Below, piece after piece: positions 1 to 6,243 of a stretch of DNA of 7,955 bases. Numbering within the stretch: the first letter of the stretch is position 1; every line of letters begins with the position of its first letter. Both the position numbers and the translations under genes were made by a program. The notes beneath the pieces are model-generated. The model was not told where the DNA came from. It saw nothing but the letters and a program-made list of their open reading frames with translations, and ran no database searches. Source of the DNA: an uncultured Hyphomicrobiales bacterium (lineage in GTDB: Bacteria; Pseudomonadota; Alphaproteobacteria; Rhizobiales; Beijerinckiaceae); contig CAIWVR010000362.1 in the NCBI GenBank assembly GCA_903916165.1, forward strand, positions 1 through 7,955. The letters are read 5' to 3'.

Positions 1-584
1 ACAATCGATTTTCCGGGGACCACATCATAGACGAGATGCGAGTAGACCGGTGCCGGCACATTGCGTTTCCCGGCCTTGATGTCGGACAGGAACCGCAGCA
101 GCGACGTGCCGTCGTAGCTTTCGGGAAAGCCTTTTTTGTCCATCAGCTTTTCGCGCTGAAGATAGGCGTTGGGGTGCAGAAATCCGTCGGTCGTGATCAA
201 TTCGACCTTGGGTGTGTTCGGCCAGCGCGAGAGCAGGGCTTTCAGCACGCGGGCCGTCGTCGACTTTCCGACCGCGACCGATCCTGCAATGCCGATAATA
301 TAGGGCATCTTGCCATCTTCGGCGCCCAGGAAGCGCTGCGTCGCCTTGAACAATCCTTGCGTGGCGGCGACATAAAGCGCGAGCAGACGTGACAGCGGCA
401 GATAGATCGCAATCACCTCCTCGACCGAGATCGGGTCGTTGATGGACTGCAGCTTTTCCAGATCTTCGATGGTCAGCGTCAGAGGCGTATCGGCGCGCAG
501 CGCGGCCCATTCCGACCGGGTGAAATGCCGGTAGGGGGACAGCGCCCCCGGGGGGCGCGACGGAAAGCTCGGTGTCTGGCTCAT
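1..584 (-). CDS. coaA: Type I pantothenate kinase (3' end cut by window edge)
   Basis: CoaA phosphorylates pantothenate with ATP in the cytoplasm, the first step of coenzyme A synthesis. About 194 N-terminal residues are present; the family is usually about 310–320, so the C-terminal third lies outside the window. Visible motifs are the P-loop [12 protein letters not shown] (residues 98–109), [18 protein letters not shown] (128–139), KKGFPESYD and PVYSHLVYD (179–187). All closely follow the E. coli type I enzyme from memory. Two ATGs compete, at 590 and 584. I chose 584 because GGCGGG lies about 8 nt upstream of it but only 2 nt from the first ATG. It follows hisE by 26 nt on the same strand and is probably the last or a late gene of the his transcript, a known alphaproteobacterial arrangement. 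Family assignment is very secure; the start is less so. Confidence 0.96.
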   Translation of the reverse strand, partial: MSQTPSFPSRPPGALSPYRHFTRSEWAALRADTPLTLTIEDLEKLQSINDPISVEEVIAIYLPLSRLLALYVAATQGLFKATQRFLGAEDGKMPYIIGIAGSVAVGKSTTARVLKALLSRWPNTPKVELITTDGFLHPNAYLQREKLMDKKGFPESYDGTSLLRFLSDIKAGKRNVPAPVYSHLVYDVVPGKSI

Positions 585-610
585 GTCCATGTCCCGCCGT
601 TCAAAGGGGA

Positions 611-943
611 TCAGCCCCGTGCGGCTTTTTCCTCATGTCCGGACATGCCGGTGCGGCGTTGAAGTTCGCCGAGCACCTTCTCTAGCGGAACCTTTGACGC
701 CTGCAGAGCTACCAATAAGTGATAGACGACGTCAGCCGCCTCGGAGGTGATTGCGGCGCTGTCTGCCTGTGTCGTGGCGATGACGAATTCGACCGCTTCC
801 TCGCCAAATTTCTTGGCACAATGGACCTGCCCCCTGTCGAGGAGGGATTTCGTGTAGGACGAATCCGCAGAGGCGGCGGCACGGCTTTTGATGATCTCGT
901 CAAGATCGTCGAGCGAGAACGGCCGTTGTGTCGGTTGACCCAT
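611..943 (-). CDS. hisE: Phosphoribosyl-ATP pyrophosphatase
   Basis: HisE hydrolyses phosphoribosyl-ATP to phosphoribosyl-AMP and pyrophosphate, the second step of histidine synthesis. The product is 110 residues, normal for a stand-alone HisE. It shows the MazG-like all-helical core: [11 protein letters not shown] (28–38), [11 protein letters not shown] (43–53) and [13 protein letters not shown] (68–80). The acidic residues Glu48/49/52 and Glu68/Asp71 would bind the metal. The reading frame stays open upstream to about 1309, but that extension is antisense-frame noise over hisF. The ATG at 943 has GGGAG 4 nt upstream and matches the family N-terminus. It lies 17 nt after the hisF stop. No HisI domain is fused to it and no hisI gene is in the window, so the next step must be encoded elsewhere. 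Confidence 0.96.
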   Translation of the reverse strand: MGQPTQRPFSLDDLDEIIKSRAAASADSSYTKSLLDRGQVHCAKKFGEEAVEFVIATTQADSAAITSEAADVVYHLLVALQASKVPLEKVLGELQRRTGMSGHEEKAARG

Positions 944-960
944 GTTGCTCCCTTTCCCGG

Positions 961-1722
961 TCAGTCCATCCGGACGTGGAGGCCCGCCCGCTGCATATGT
1001 TCTTTTGCGGCGCGGATCGTGAATTCTCCGAAATGGAAGATGGACGCCGCCAGCACCGCCGTCGCATGTCCGTCGCGGATGCCTTCGACGAGGTGGTCGA
1101 GGCTGCCCACGCCGCCGGATGCGATCAGGGGGACGGGGATGGCATCGGCGATCGAGCGGGTGAGCTCGATGTCGAAACCGACGCGCGTCCCGTCGCGATC
1201 CATCGAGGTCAGCAGGATCTCGCCGGCGCCCAGCGCCGTGACCTCTTTTGCATAGTCGACAGCGTCGATCCCGGTTGGCCTGCGCCCGCCATGGGTGAAG
1301 ATTTCCCACCGGCCGGGCGAGACTTTCTTGGCATCAATGGCGACCACGACGCATTGGCTGCCAAATTTTTCAGCCGCTTCGCGCACGAAGTCACGGTTGT
1401 GCACGGCTGCGGTCATGATCGAGACCTTGTCCGCCCCGGCCAGGAGCAGATTGCGAATATCGTCCGTCGTGCGCACACCGCCGCCCACTGTCAACGGCAT
1501 GAAGCAGGCCTCCGCCGTGCGTCGAACGACGTCGAGAATGGTGCCCCGGTTCTCGTGGCTGGCCGTGATGTCGAGGAAGCACAATTCGTCCGCGCCTGCG
1601 GAATCATAGGCGATCGCACTCTCGACCGGGTCTCCGGCATCCTTGAGGTCGATGAAGTTGACGCCTTTGACAACGCGTCCGTCCTTCACGTCGAGACAGG
1701 GAATGACGCGACACTTAAGCAA
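961..1722 (-). CDS. hisF: Imidazole glycerol phosphate synthase, cyclase subunit (TTG start)
   Basis: HisF is the (βα)8-barrel half of imidazole glycerol phosphate synthase. It uses ammonia delivered by HisH to turn PRFAR into imidazole glycerol phosphate and AICAR. Length is 253 residues, as expected. Catalytic Asp11 ([11 protein letters not shown]) and Asp130 (VVAIDAKK) are present, as are the phosphate-loop segments TVGGGVR (78–84), [10 protein letters not shown] (170–179), [12 protein letters not shown] and AASIFHFGE. Residue 103, in VSIMTAAV, is Met (codon CAT on the plus strand at 1414–1416), where the family nearly always has Asn. Thr104 is kept. The start is TTG at 1722, because the conserved 'LKxRVIPCLD' N-terminus begins there and GGGAGG sits 6 nt upstream. 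It overlaps the 3' end of hisA by 8 nt, which suggests translational coupling. Confidence 0.97.
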   Translation of the reverse strand: MLKCRVIPCLDVKDGRVVKGVNFIDLKDAGDPVESAIAYDSAGADELCFLDITASHENRGTILDVVRRTAEACFMPLTVGGGVRTTDDIRNLLLAGADKVSIMTAAVHNRDFVREAAEKFGSQCVVVAIDAKKVSPGRWEIFTHGGRRPTGIDAVDYAKEVTALGAGEILLTSMDRDGTRVGFDIELTRSIADAIPVPLIASGGVGSLDHLVEGIRDGHATAVLAASIFHFGEFTIRAAKEHMQRAGLHVRMD

Positions 1723-2461
1723 GCGACGCCTCCCGCGCAGCGCGGATCAGCGCCAGCGCAGAAGTCGGATCGAGGCGTCCGTCGTAAAGCGCACGTCCGG
1801 TGATGGCTCCGGCGAGCTTCCGGCAATCGGGCTGCAACAGTCGCTCGACATCGTCGAGCGAGGCCAGGCCGCCGGACGCGATGACGGGAATGGCGATCGC
1901 ATCGGCCAAAGCCAGGGTCGCCTCTATATTGAGGCCCTTCAGCACGCCGTCGCGGGAAATATCGGTGTAGATGAGGGCCGCGACGCCGGCATCCTCGAAC
2001 CGTCGACCGAGCTCCGGGGCCGTGATCTGGGAGACTTTGGCCCAGCCATCCACGGCAACGAGCCCGTCGCGTGCGTCGATGCCGACCGCAATCTTGCCCG
2101 GGTGCAGCCGGGCTGCCTCTCGCACCAGATCGGGGTCGCGCACGGCGGCGGTTCCGATGATGACACGGCTGACGCCCTTGGCGAGCCAGCCCTCGATGGT
2201 CCGCATGTCGCGAATCCCGCCGCCGAGCTGTACCGGCATGGTGATGGCCTTCAGGATGCCTTCGACGGCCCTGGCGTTGCGCGGCTCGCCGGCAAAGGCG
2301 CCATCGAGGTCGACGACATGCAGATATTCGAAGCCCTGGTCCTCGAACTGCCGGGCCTGCGCGGACGGGTCCGTGTTGAAGACGGTCGCCTGGTCCATGT
2401 CACCGTGGATCAGCCGGACGCATTCGCCTTGCTTGAGGTCGATGGCGGGATACAGGATCAA
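1715..2461 (-). CDS. hisA: ProFAR isomerase (TTG start)
   Basis: HisA isomerises ProFAR to PRFAR, the substrate of HisH/HisF, by an Amadori rearrangement. The 248-residue product is a full-length (βα)8 barrel. The general base/acid pair Asp8 ([10 protein letters not shown]) and Asp129 (AVGIDARDG) are visible, with phosphate-binding loops QLGGGIR (78–84), IIGTAAV (101–107), YTDISRDG (165–172) and VIASGGL (193–199). The start is probably TTG at 2461. It shares TTGA with the hisH stop and has GAGGTGG 5 nt upstream. An in-frame GTG four codons earlier lies within that Shine-Dalgarno sequence, so it is less likely. The frame is open further upstream into hisH, but that is an overlapping shadow. 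The 4-nt overlap with hisH and 8-nt overlap with hisF suggest coupled translation of these three. Confidence 0.96.
   Translation of the reverse strand: MILYPAIDLKQGECVRLIHGDMDQATVFNTDPSAQARQFEDQGFEYLHVVDLDGAFAGEPRNARAVEGILKAITMPVQLGGGIRDMRTIEGWLAKGVSRVIIGTAAVRDPDLVREAARLHPGKIAVGIDARDGLVAVDGWAKVSQITAPELGRRFEDAGVAALIYTDISRDGVLKGLNIEATLALADAIAIPVIASGGLASLDDVERLLQPDCRKLAGAITGRALYDGRLDPTSALALIRAAREASLA
1729..1734 (-). promoter_or_regulatory. Strong Shine-Dalgarno site for hisF
   Basis: On the minus strand this reads GGGAGG, 6 nt before the TTG at 1722. It lies inside the last codons of hisA. It is the main reason for accepting the TTG codon as the hisF start, since no ATG or GTG fits the conserved N-terminus. 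Confidence 0.8.
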
Positions 2462-3102
2462 GGTGTCCACCTCAAGAAATTGGCGATGAATGCAAGCCCG
2501 AGTTTCTGGCTCTTTTCCGGATGAAACTGGGTGCCGGCGATATTGTCGCGCGCGACCATGGCGGTCAGTTGTGCGCCGTAATCGGTCGTTGCGACCACAT
2601 GCGACGGGTCCGCAGCCTGAAGGTGATAGGAATGGACGAAATAGGCATGCAAGCCGTCTTCGCCAGTGGGGATGCCTTGCAGCAGGGCATGATCCTGTCG
2701 CGGTGACAGCGTGTTCCAACCCATGTGCGGCACTTTCAGGCCGACCGCGCGCGGCTCGATTGCCACGACTTCGCCCGCGATCCAGTCGAGGCCGGAAGCT
2801 GCTCCATGTTCCAGCCCGCGCGACGCCAGCAGCTGCATGCCGACGCAGATCCCGAGAAAGGGTCGCCCGCGCTGGATCACATTTTCCTCGAGCGCCTCGA
2901 CCATGCCGGGCACGCTGTCCAGCCCCTGCCGGCAATCTGCAAAGGCACCGACGCCTGGCAGGACGACGCGTTCGGCGCGACGCACCACGTCAGCATCCGA
3001 GCTGATCTCGACGCGCAGGCCTGCGTCTGCAGCGGCCCTTTCGAAAGCCTTGAAGGCGGAGTGCAGGTTTCCCGACCCGTAGTCGACGATCACGACAGTC
3101 AT
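2458..3102 (-). CDS. hisH: Imidazole glycerol phosphate synthase, glutamine amidotransferase subunit
   Basis: HisH releases ammonia from glutamine and channels it to HisF in the heterodimeric synthase. Its 214 residues form one class I glutamine amidotransferase domain. It begins with [13 protein letters not shown], followed by the oxyanion-strand motif PGVGAF (49–54). The nucleophile Cys86 lies in GICVGMQLL. The KVPHMGWN segment (123–130) is typical of HisH, and the catalytic His194 and Glu196 sit in TQFHPEKSQ. The ATG at 3102 follows the DUF2628 stop by 3 nt, and an AGGGA is about 8 nt upstream inside that gene. The stop overlaps the hisA TTG. Downstream hisA and hisF, its direct partner, confirm the assignment. 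Confidence 0.97.
   Translation of the reverse strand: MTVVIVDYGSGNLHSAFKAFERAAADAGLRVEISSDADVVRRAERVVLPGVGAFADCRQGLDSVPGMVEALEENVIQRGRPFLGICVGMQLLASRGLEHGAASGLDWIAGEVVAIEPRAVGLKVPHMGWNTLSPRQDHALLQGIPTGEDGLHAYFVHSYHLQAADPSHVVATTDYGAQLTAMVARDNIAGTQFHPEKSQKLGLAFIANFLRWTP
2467..2473 (-). promoter_or_regulatory. Strong Shine-Dalgarno site for hisA
   Basis: On the minus strand this reads GAGGTGG, 5 nt before the TTG at 2461, within the last codons of hisH. It favours the TTG start over the in-frame GTG contained in the site itself. Confidence 0.75.
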
Positions 3103-3105
3103 CGC

Positions 3106-3573
3106 TCAGGTCCCTGCCGACGGAAACAGTCCCACCATCCGGGTCTGGCGCGGGCGGCCCACGGCAGCCGATGGTTCAGGCGGAAGGGGGTGACTTATGG
3201 CGGCCCGACGCGTGAAGAAGGCGCGTTCGGCATCCAGCTGACACCGGCCGTGAACGAGTGACACCATCTGGTAGCCTCGCCGATCGAGGGACGCGCGATG
3301 CAAGGGGGCGGCCTCGAAGGCAAGGGCACCATGCATCAGCATGACGAGGCCGGCGACGGCAAATGGGGCCGGTGACGCCAGAATGGCCCAGGCGAAAAGG
3401 CCAGCCTCCAGCACCAGCCAGGCGACCAGCGCCAGCCAGAGCCGGGCCCAGAGCAGCCAGAGCGGCCCAAGGACCAGCGCTGCCATGGAAAATCCCTCGC
3501 GCACGAAAACCGACCGCTCCAGCGCGGCCGGATCGTCTGGCGAGCCTTTCAGATGCACCGTATAGTCGTTCAT
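3106..3573 (-). CDS. DUF2628 small membrane protein within the his operon
   Basis: The product is 155 residues and I recognise it as a DUF2628-type protein; its function is not known. The N-terminus (MNDYTVHLKG) is hydrophilic. A segment typical of the family follows, FVREGFSMAALVLGPLWLLW (23–42). Two or three hydrophobic stretches are visible at about 28–46, 47–66 and 70–88, so it is probably an inner-membrane protein. A soluble tail carries RRGYQMVSLVHGR and AERAFF (98–120), a Pro/Arg-rich stretch and MVGLFPSAGT at the end. The ATG at 3573 has GAGG 8 nt upstream; an open frame further upstream overlaps hisB and is rejected. It lies 10 nt after hisB and 3 nt before hisH, so it is co-transcribed and perhaps coupled with hisH. 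Similar genes occur here in other alphaproteobacterial his operons, but a role in histidine synthesis is unproven. Confidence 0.88.
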   Translation of the reverse strand: MNDYTVHLKGSPDDPAALERSVFVREGFSMAALVLGPLWLLWARLWLALVAWLVLEAGLFAWAILASPAPFAVAGLVMLMHGALAFEAAPLHRASLDRRGYQMVSLVHGRCQLDAERAFFTRRAAISHPLPPEPSAAVGRPRQTRMVGLFPSAGT

Positions 3574-3583
3574 GTCCAGAACC

Positions 3584-4177
3584 TCAGCCAGCGAGGCTGC
3601 CCTTGGTGGAGGGAACCCGGTCCTTTTGCCGCGGATCGATCGCGATGGCGGCTCCCAAAGCTCGTGCCAGGCCCTTGAAGCAGGATTCCGCAATGTGATG
3701 GTCGTTGATTCCATAGAGGGTCTCAACATGCAGGGTGACGCCTGCATTCATTGCAAAAGCCTGAAAGAATTCGCGAACGAGGTCCGTGTCGAATTCGCCG
3801 ATCTTGCTGTGGTGGAATTCGGTACGGAAGACGAGGAAGGGCCGGCCCGAAATGTCGATGGCGACACGGGTCAGGGTTTCGTCCATCGGCAGCAGCACGT
3901 CGGCATAGCGCGTGATGCCGCGCATGTCTCCGAGCGCCTGGCGAAAGGCCTGGCCGATCACGATCCCCGTGTCTTCGACGGTGTGGTGCTGGTCAATATG
4001 CAGATCGCCCTTCGCCCGCACCTCCAGATCGATCAGGCTGTGGCGCGCGATCTGATCCAGCATGTGGTCGAAAAAGCCGACGCCTGTGCTGATCGTGGCC
4101 TGCCCGGTCCCGTCGAGGGCGAGGGTCGCCGAAATCTCGGTCTCGCGCGTCTGGCGCGAAAGTCTGGCGGTGCGCAT
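3584..4177 (-). CDS. hisB: Imidazoleglycerol-phosphate dehydratase
   Basis: HisB dehydrates imidazole glycerol phosphate to imidazole acetol phosphate. The product is 197 residues, the length of the monofunctional dehydratase with no fused histidinol-phosphatase. Manganese-ligand motifs are clear: FFDHMLDQ (35–42), HHTVEDTG (64–71) and [10 protein letters not shown] (156–165). ISGRPFLVF (109–117) and the C-terminal [14 protein letters not shown] are also characteristic. The ATG at 4177 fits the family N-terminus ([13 protein letters not shown]) with a weak GGGA 8 nt upstream. An in-frame ATG at 4261 has a better Shine-Dalgarno (GGAG, spacing 5) and would add 28 residues not expected for the family. 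I prefer 4177 on homology. It is the first gene of the leftward his transcript and is divergent from trpS. Confidence 0.96.
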   Translation of the reverse strand: MRTARLSRQTRETEISATLALDGTGQATISTGVGFFDHMLDQIARHSLIDLEVRAKGDLHIDQHHTVEDTGIVIGQAFRQALGDMRGITRYADVLLPMDETLTRVAIDISGRPFLVFRTEFHHSKIGEFDTDLVREFFQAFAMNAGVTLHVETLYGINDHHIAESCFKGLARALGAAIAIDPRQKDRVPSTKGSLAG

Positions 4178-4200
4178 GGTGGGGTTCCCGAATATGTCAG

Positions 4201-4217
4201 CGGCTTCTAGCAAGCCG
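4201..4217. repeat. 6-bp-arm inverted repeat over the putative hisB -10
   Basis: CGGCTT and AAGCCG are perfectly complementary around a 5-nt centre, CTAGC. On the minus strand it contains GCTAGAAG, the -10 candidate for hisB. If that promoter is used, the repeat lies mostly upstream of the transcription start and would act as DNA, for example as an operator, rather than as an RNA hairpin. A chance palindrome of this size is possible. Confidence 0.45.
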
Positions 4218-4228
4218 GATGTCGTATG
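4204..4228 (-). promoter_or_regulatory. Possible hisB operon promoter
   Basis: On the minus strand GCTAGAAG (4211–4204) matches seven of eight positions of the Caulobacter -10 consensus GCTANAWC. CATACGA, 10 nt upstream, matches the -35 TTGACgS at only three positions, so the call rests on the -10. A start near 4198 would leave a leader of about 20 nt before the ATG at 4177, and would exclude the alternative ATG at 4261. Confidence 0.35.
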
Positions 4229-4304
4229 GCTACCTCGGACGGGAACAACCCGCCGCGTCATGTCCGCTCCAAGTCTCCCACAGGGGGATGGCATGAGACA
4301 ACGA

Positions 4305-4331
4305 CCCTGATGGCCCAGACCGCCATCAGGG
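4305..4331. repeat. Perfect 10-bp inverted repeat with 7-nt loop
   Basis: CCCTGATGGC and GCCATCAGGG are exact complements separated by CCAGACC. As RNA it would form a strong hairpin on either strand. Neither side carries a T run (GCAATGGCC follows on plus, TCGTTGTCTC on minus), so it is not a classical intrinsic terminator. It lies 127 nt from the hisB ATG and 174 nt from the trpS ATG, upstream of both promoter candidates. I see no second full copy in the window. It could be a regulator site, a transcript-shielding hairpin, or a dispersed genomic palindrome. Confidence 0.75.
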
Positions 4332-4363
4332 GCAATGGCCGGGAGGGTGGACGATGAGGCAAG

Positions 4364-4378
4364 GGCGATGTGATCGCC
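4364..4378. repeat. 6-bp-arm inverted repeat upstream of the trpS promoter
   Basis: GGCGAT-GTG-ATCGCC is a perfect dyad of 15 bp, ending 26 bp before the -35 of the trpS promoter candidate. The size and odd-numbered centre resemble a small operator for a dimeric regulator, but nothing identifies the regulator. Confidence 0.45.
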
Positions 4379-4404
4379 GGCCTGCCATATGAAACTGGGT
4401 CTGG

Positions 4405-4429
4405 TTGACCTTTGATGGACGGCAAAATC
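4405..4429 (+). promoter_or_regulatory. Likely trpS promoter
   Basis: TTGACCT (4405–4411), a 10-nt spacer and GCAAAATC (4422–4429) match the Caulobacter housekeeping consensus TTGACgS-N10-14-GCTANAWC at five of seven and seven of eight positions. Transcription would start near 4436, about 70 nt before the trpS ATG. Confidence 0.55.
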
Positions 4430-4505
4430 ATTGCTGACCGGATCACTTGCCAGACAGTCCGGCCATTTGCGATAAGGCTCGCTTGCTGATCGGAGCCGTA
4501 TAGCA

Positions 4506-5540
4506 ATGCAATCCTTCCCCGAGCTCGTGTTTTCTGGCGTCCAGCCGACGGGCAATCTCCATCTCGGCAATTATCTTGGGGCGATCACGAAGTTCGTGGC
4601 GCTGCAGGAGACGCATGAGTGCATCTATTGTGTTGTGGATCTGCATGCGATCACGGTCGCGCAGAAGCCTGCGGAACTGACGTCGAATATTCGCGAGGTC
4701 ACGGCGGCTTTTATTGCGGCTGGCATTGATCCGCAAAAGCATGTGGTCTTCAATCAAAGCCAGGTGGCCGAACACGCCGAACTCGCCTGGATCTTCAATT
4801 GCGTCGCCCGCATGGGCTGGCTCAACCGCATGACGCAATTCAAGGAAAAGGCTGGCAAGGACCGCGAGAATGCATCCGTCGGCCTCTATGCCTATCCCAC
4901 GCTGATGGCGGCGGACATTCTGCTCTATCGCGCCACCCATGTCCCGGTCGGCGAGGATCAGAAGCAGCACCTCGAACTGGCGCGCGACATTGCGCAGAAG
5001 TTCAACAATGATTTTCTCGCCGACAATCTTGAGTTCCCGGATGGAAAGACCTTCTTTCCCCTGCCGGAGCCCTTGATCCAGGGCCCCGCAACGCGCGTCA
5101 TGAGCCTGCGCGACGGCTCAAAGAAAATGTCAAAGTCTGACCCCTCTGACAATTCACGCATCAATCTGGCCGATGACGGTGACACGATCGCCCAGAAAAT
5201 CCGCAAGGCAAAAACCGATCCCGATGCCCTACCCTCCGCGATCGAGGGTCTCGCCGGGCGGCCGGAGGCTGACAATCTCGTGGGTATCTATGCCGCGCTG
5301 ACGGGCAGCACCAAGGTCGACGTGCTCGGGCAATTCGGCGGCGGCAATTTTTCGACCTTCAAATCCGCCCTGGTTGACCTCACAGTCGACAAACTGGCAC
5401 CGATCGGTGTCGAAATGCGCCGTTTGCAGGCCGATCACGCCTATATTGACGCCGTGCTGCGCGATGGTGCCAACCGGGCCCGTGAACGCGCGGCCCGGAC
5501 CATGATGCAGGTGCGCGACATTGTCGGTTTCATCCGCTGA
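4506..5540 (+). CDS. trpS: Tryptophan–tRNA ligase
   Basis: TrpRS charges tRNA-Trp with tryptophan in the cytoplasm. The 344-residue product is a full-length class Ic synthetase of the bacterial type. The N-terminus reads [20 protein letters not shown], with the HIGH-like signature HLGN at 19–22. Other family segments are CVVDLHAIT (42–50), [12 protein letters not shown] (104–115), [17 protein letters not shown] (125–141), [18 protein letters not shown] and the KMSKS loop (207–211) in [16 protein letters not shown]. The C-terminus ends IVGFIR. The ATG at 4506 is set by the conserved N-terminus; the nearest Shine-Dalgarno, GGAG, is about 10 nt away, a little long. It is transcribed away from the his operon and precedes an nfu gene by 115 bp. 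No T-box or attenuator peptide is visible in the leader. Confidence 0.98.
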   Translation: MQSFPELVFSGVQPTGNLHLGNYLGAITKFVALQETHECIYCVVDLHAITVAQKPAELTSNIREVTAAFIAAGIDPQKHVVFNQSQVAEHAELAWIFNCVARMGWLNRMTQFKEKAGKDRENASVGLYAYPTLMAADILLYRATHVPVGEDQKQHLELARDIAQKFNNDFLADNLEFPDGKTFFPLPEPLIQGPATRVMSLRDGSKKMSKSDPSDNSRINLADDGDTIAQKIRKAKTDPDALPSAIEGLAGRPEADNLVGIYAALTGSTKVDVLGQFGGGNFSTFKSALVDLTVDKLAPIGVEMRRLQADHAYIDAVLRDGANRARERAARTMMQVRDIVGFIR

Positions 5541-5576
5541 GATGAGCGGTTCATCGACCAGCGGTGAAACACGCCA

Positions 5577-5605
5577 TTGATCTTCGTGGCGTCAAGCCCT
5601 TATCT
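5577..5605 (+). promoter_or_regulatory. Possible promoter for nfu
   Basis: TTGATC, a 17-nt spacer and TTATCT resemble a standard sigma-70 promoter (four of six at each hexamer). It sits in the 115-bp gap between trpS and nfu. The same gap has GACGCC repeated at 5620–5625 and 5638–5643, and a complementary GGCGTC at 5588–5593; whether these matter is unknown. The call is weak, because trpS transcripts may simply read through. Confidence 0.3.
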
Positions 5606-5655
5606 GAAGGACGCGATCCGACGCCGGCCTTGAACCGGACGCCTTGGAGAAGATG

Positions 5656-6219
5656 ATGTTCATCCAGACTGAAGCTACGCCGAACCCCTCGACCCTCAAA
5701 TTTCTTCCCGGTCGCACCGTGCTGCCATCGGGCACGCTGGATATGCGCGACCCCGAGAGTGCGGCCAAGTCACCACTGGCGCGCGCGCTTTTCGCCGTTC
5801 CGGGCGTGTCCGCCGTCTTCTTCGGCTCCGATTTTGTGTCCGTCAGCAAGGGGGATGTCGAATGGCAGCATCTCAAGCCGGCGATCCTCGGCGCCATCAT
5901 GGAGCATTATGTCTCCGGTGCGCCCCTCCTCGAGGTGGGCTCGATCTCCGGCCACGACGATGAGTCGGGCGAGTTCTTTGCGGCCGAGGACGCGGAAACT
6001 GTCGCGACCATCAAGGAATTGCTGGAGACTCGAATCCGCCCGGCCGTTGCGGGAGATGGAGGGGATATTGTGTTCCGGGGTTTCCGGGACGGCATCGTCT
6101 ATCTCGCGATGAAGGGGGCCTGTTCGGGCTGTCCGTCCTCGACGGCGACCCTTAAAAGTGGCATCCAGAACCTTCTCAAGCACTTCCTGCCCGATGTGCA
6201 GGGTGTCGAACAGGTCTGA
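5656..6219 (+). CDS. Nfu-type iron–sulfur cluster carrier (NifU C-terminal domain protein)
   Basis: This family carries Fe–S clusters from the assembly scaffold to client enzymes. The 187-residue product has an Nfu N-terminal domain, starting MFIQTEATPNPSTLKFLPG and reaching to about residue 90. An acidic linker (100–113) leads into the NifU C-terminal domain at about 115–183, with RPAVAGDGGDIVF. The cluster-binding pair is Cys156 and Cys159 in KGACSGCPSS. I chose the ATG at 5656 because GGAG (5646–5649) is 6 nt upstream and the family protein begins MFIQTE. An ATG one codon earlier is only 3 nt from GGAG, and an in-frame TTG at 5644 overlaps it. It lies upstream of tsaB and rimI with short gaps. 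A link to downstream MiaB, an Fe–S enzyme, is plausible. 'nfuA' is often used, but the E. coli NfuA N-domain differs, so I give no symbol. Confidence 0.93.
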   Translation: MFIQTEATPNPSTLKFLPGRTVLPSGTLDMRDPESAAKSPLARALFAVPGVSAVFFGSDFVSVSKGDVEWQHLKPAILGAIMEHYVSGAPLLEVGSISGHDDESGEFFAAEDAETVATIKELLETRIRPAVAGDGGDIVFRGFRDGIVYLAMKGACSGCPSSTATLKSGIQNLLKHFLPDVQGVEQV

Positions 6220-6222
6220 TCC

Positions 6223-6243
6223 ATGAGCGGCGGCGGTCCATGA
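6223..6243 (+). other. Six-codon mini-ORF overlapping the tsaB start
   Basis: An ATG 3 nt after the nfu stop opens a six-codon frame (MSGGGP) whose TGA overlaps the tsaB ATG as ATGA. The upstream AGG is only a weak ribosome site. It may let ribosomes finishing nfu re-initiate at tsaB, which has no clear Shine-Dalgarno of its own. Chance is also possible. Confidence 0.25.

Larger units (their letters stand above)
4178..4505. other. Divergent hisB/trpS intergenic control region
   Basis: This 328-bp stretch holds no gene I can support. From left to right it contains a possible hisB promoter overlapped by a 6-bp-arm inverted repeat (4201–4217), an alternative in-frame hisB start (ATG 4261), a perfect 10-bp-arm dyad (4305–4331), a 6-bp-arm dyad (4364–4378), and a good trpS promoter candidate (4405–4429). 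The trpS leader after it is about 70 nt and has two 5-bp GC-rich stems, 4438–4442 with 4458–4462 and 4476–4480 with 4493–4497. Neither is followed by a T run. I do not see a his or trp leader peptide with runs of His or Trp codons, nor a T-box. Confidence 0.7.

Noticed and set aside
25..510. A 161-codon minus-strand open frame at the left edge
   Set aside because: It lies out of frame inside coaA, whose own frame gives an unmistakable pantothenate kinase.
944..1309. N-terminal extension of hisE through hisF
   Set aside because: The frame is open, but the added sequence has no homology features, overlaps hisF completely, and the ATG at 943 has its own ribosome site and the family N-terminus.
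928..1803. A 291-codon plus-strand open frame opposite hisF and the end of hisA
   Set aside because: It is fully antisense to clear his genes, its translation shows no recognisable domain and has the Arg/Asp/Ala-rich look of a GC-rich shadow frame. The same applies to 1643–2524 opposite hisA.
4305..4331. Intrinsic terminator in the hisB/trpS gap
   Set aside because: The hairpin is strong but has no T run on either strand, and both neighbouring genes are transcribed away from it.
5534..5555. Terminator at the end of trpS
   Set aside because: Two mutually exclusive 5-bp stems (5534–5549 and 5541–5555) exist, but neither is strong or followed by a T run, so termination is not supported.
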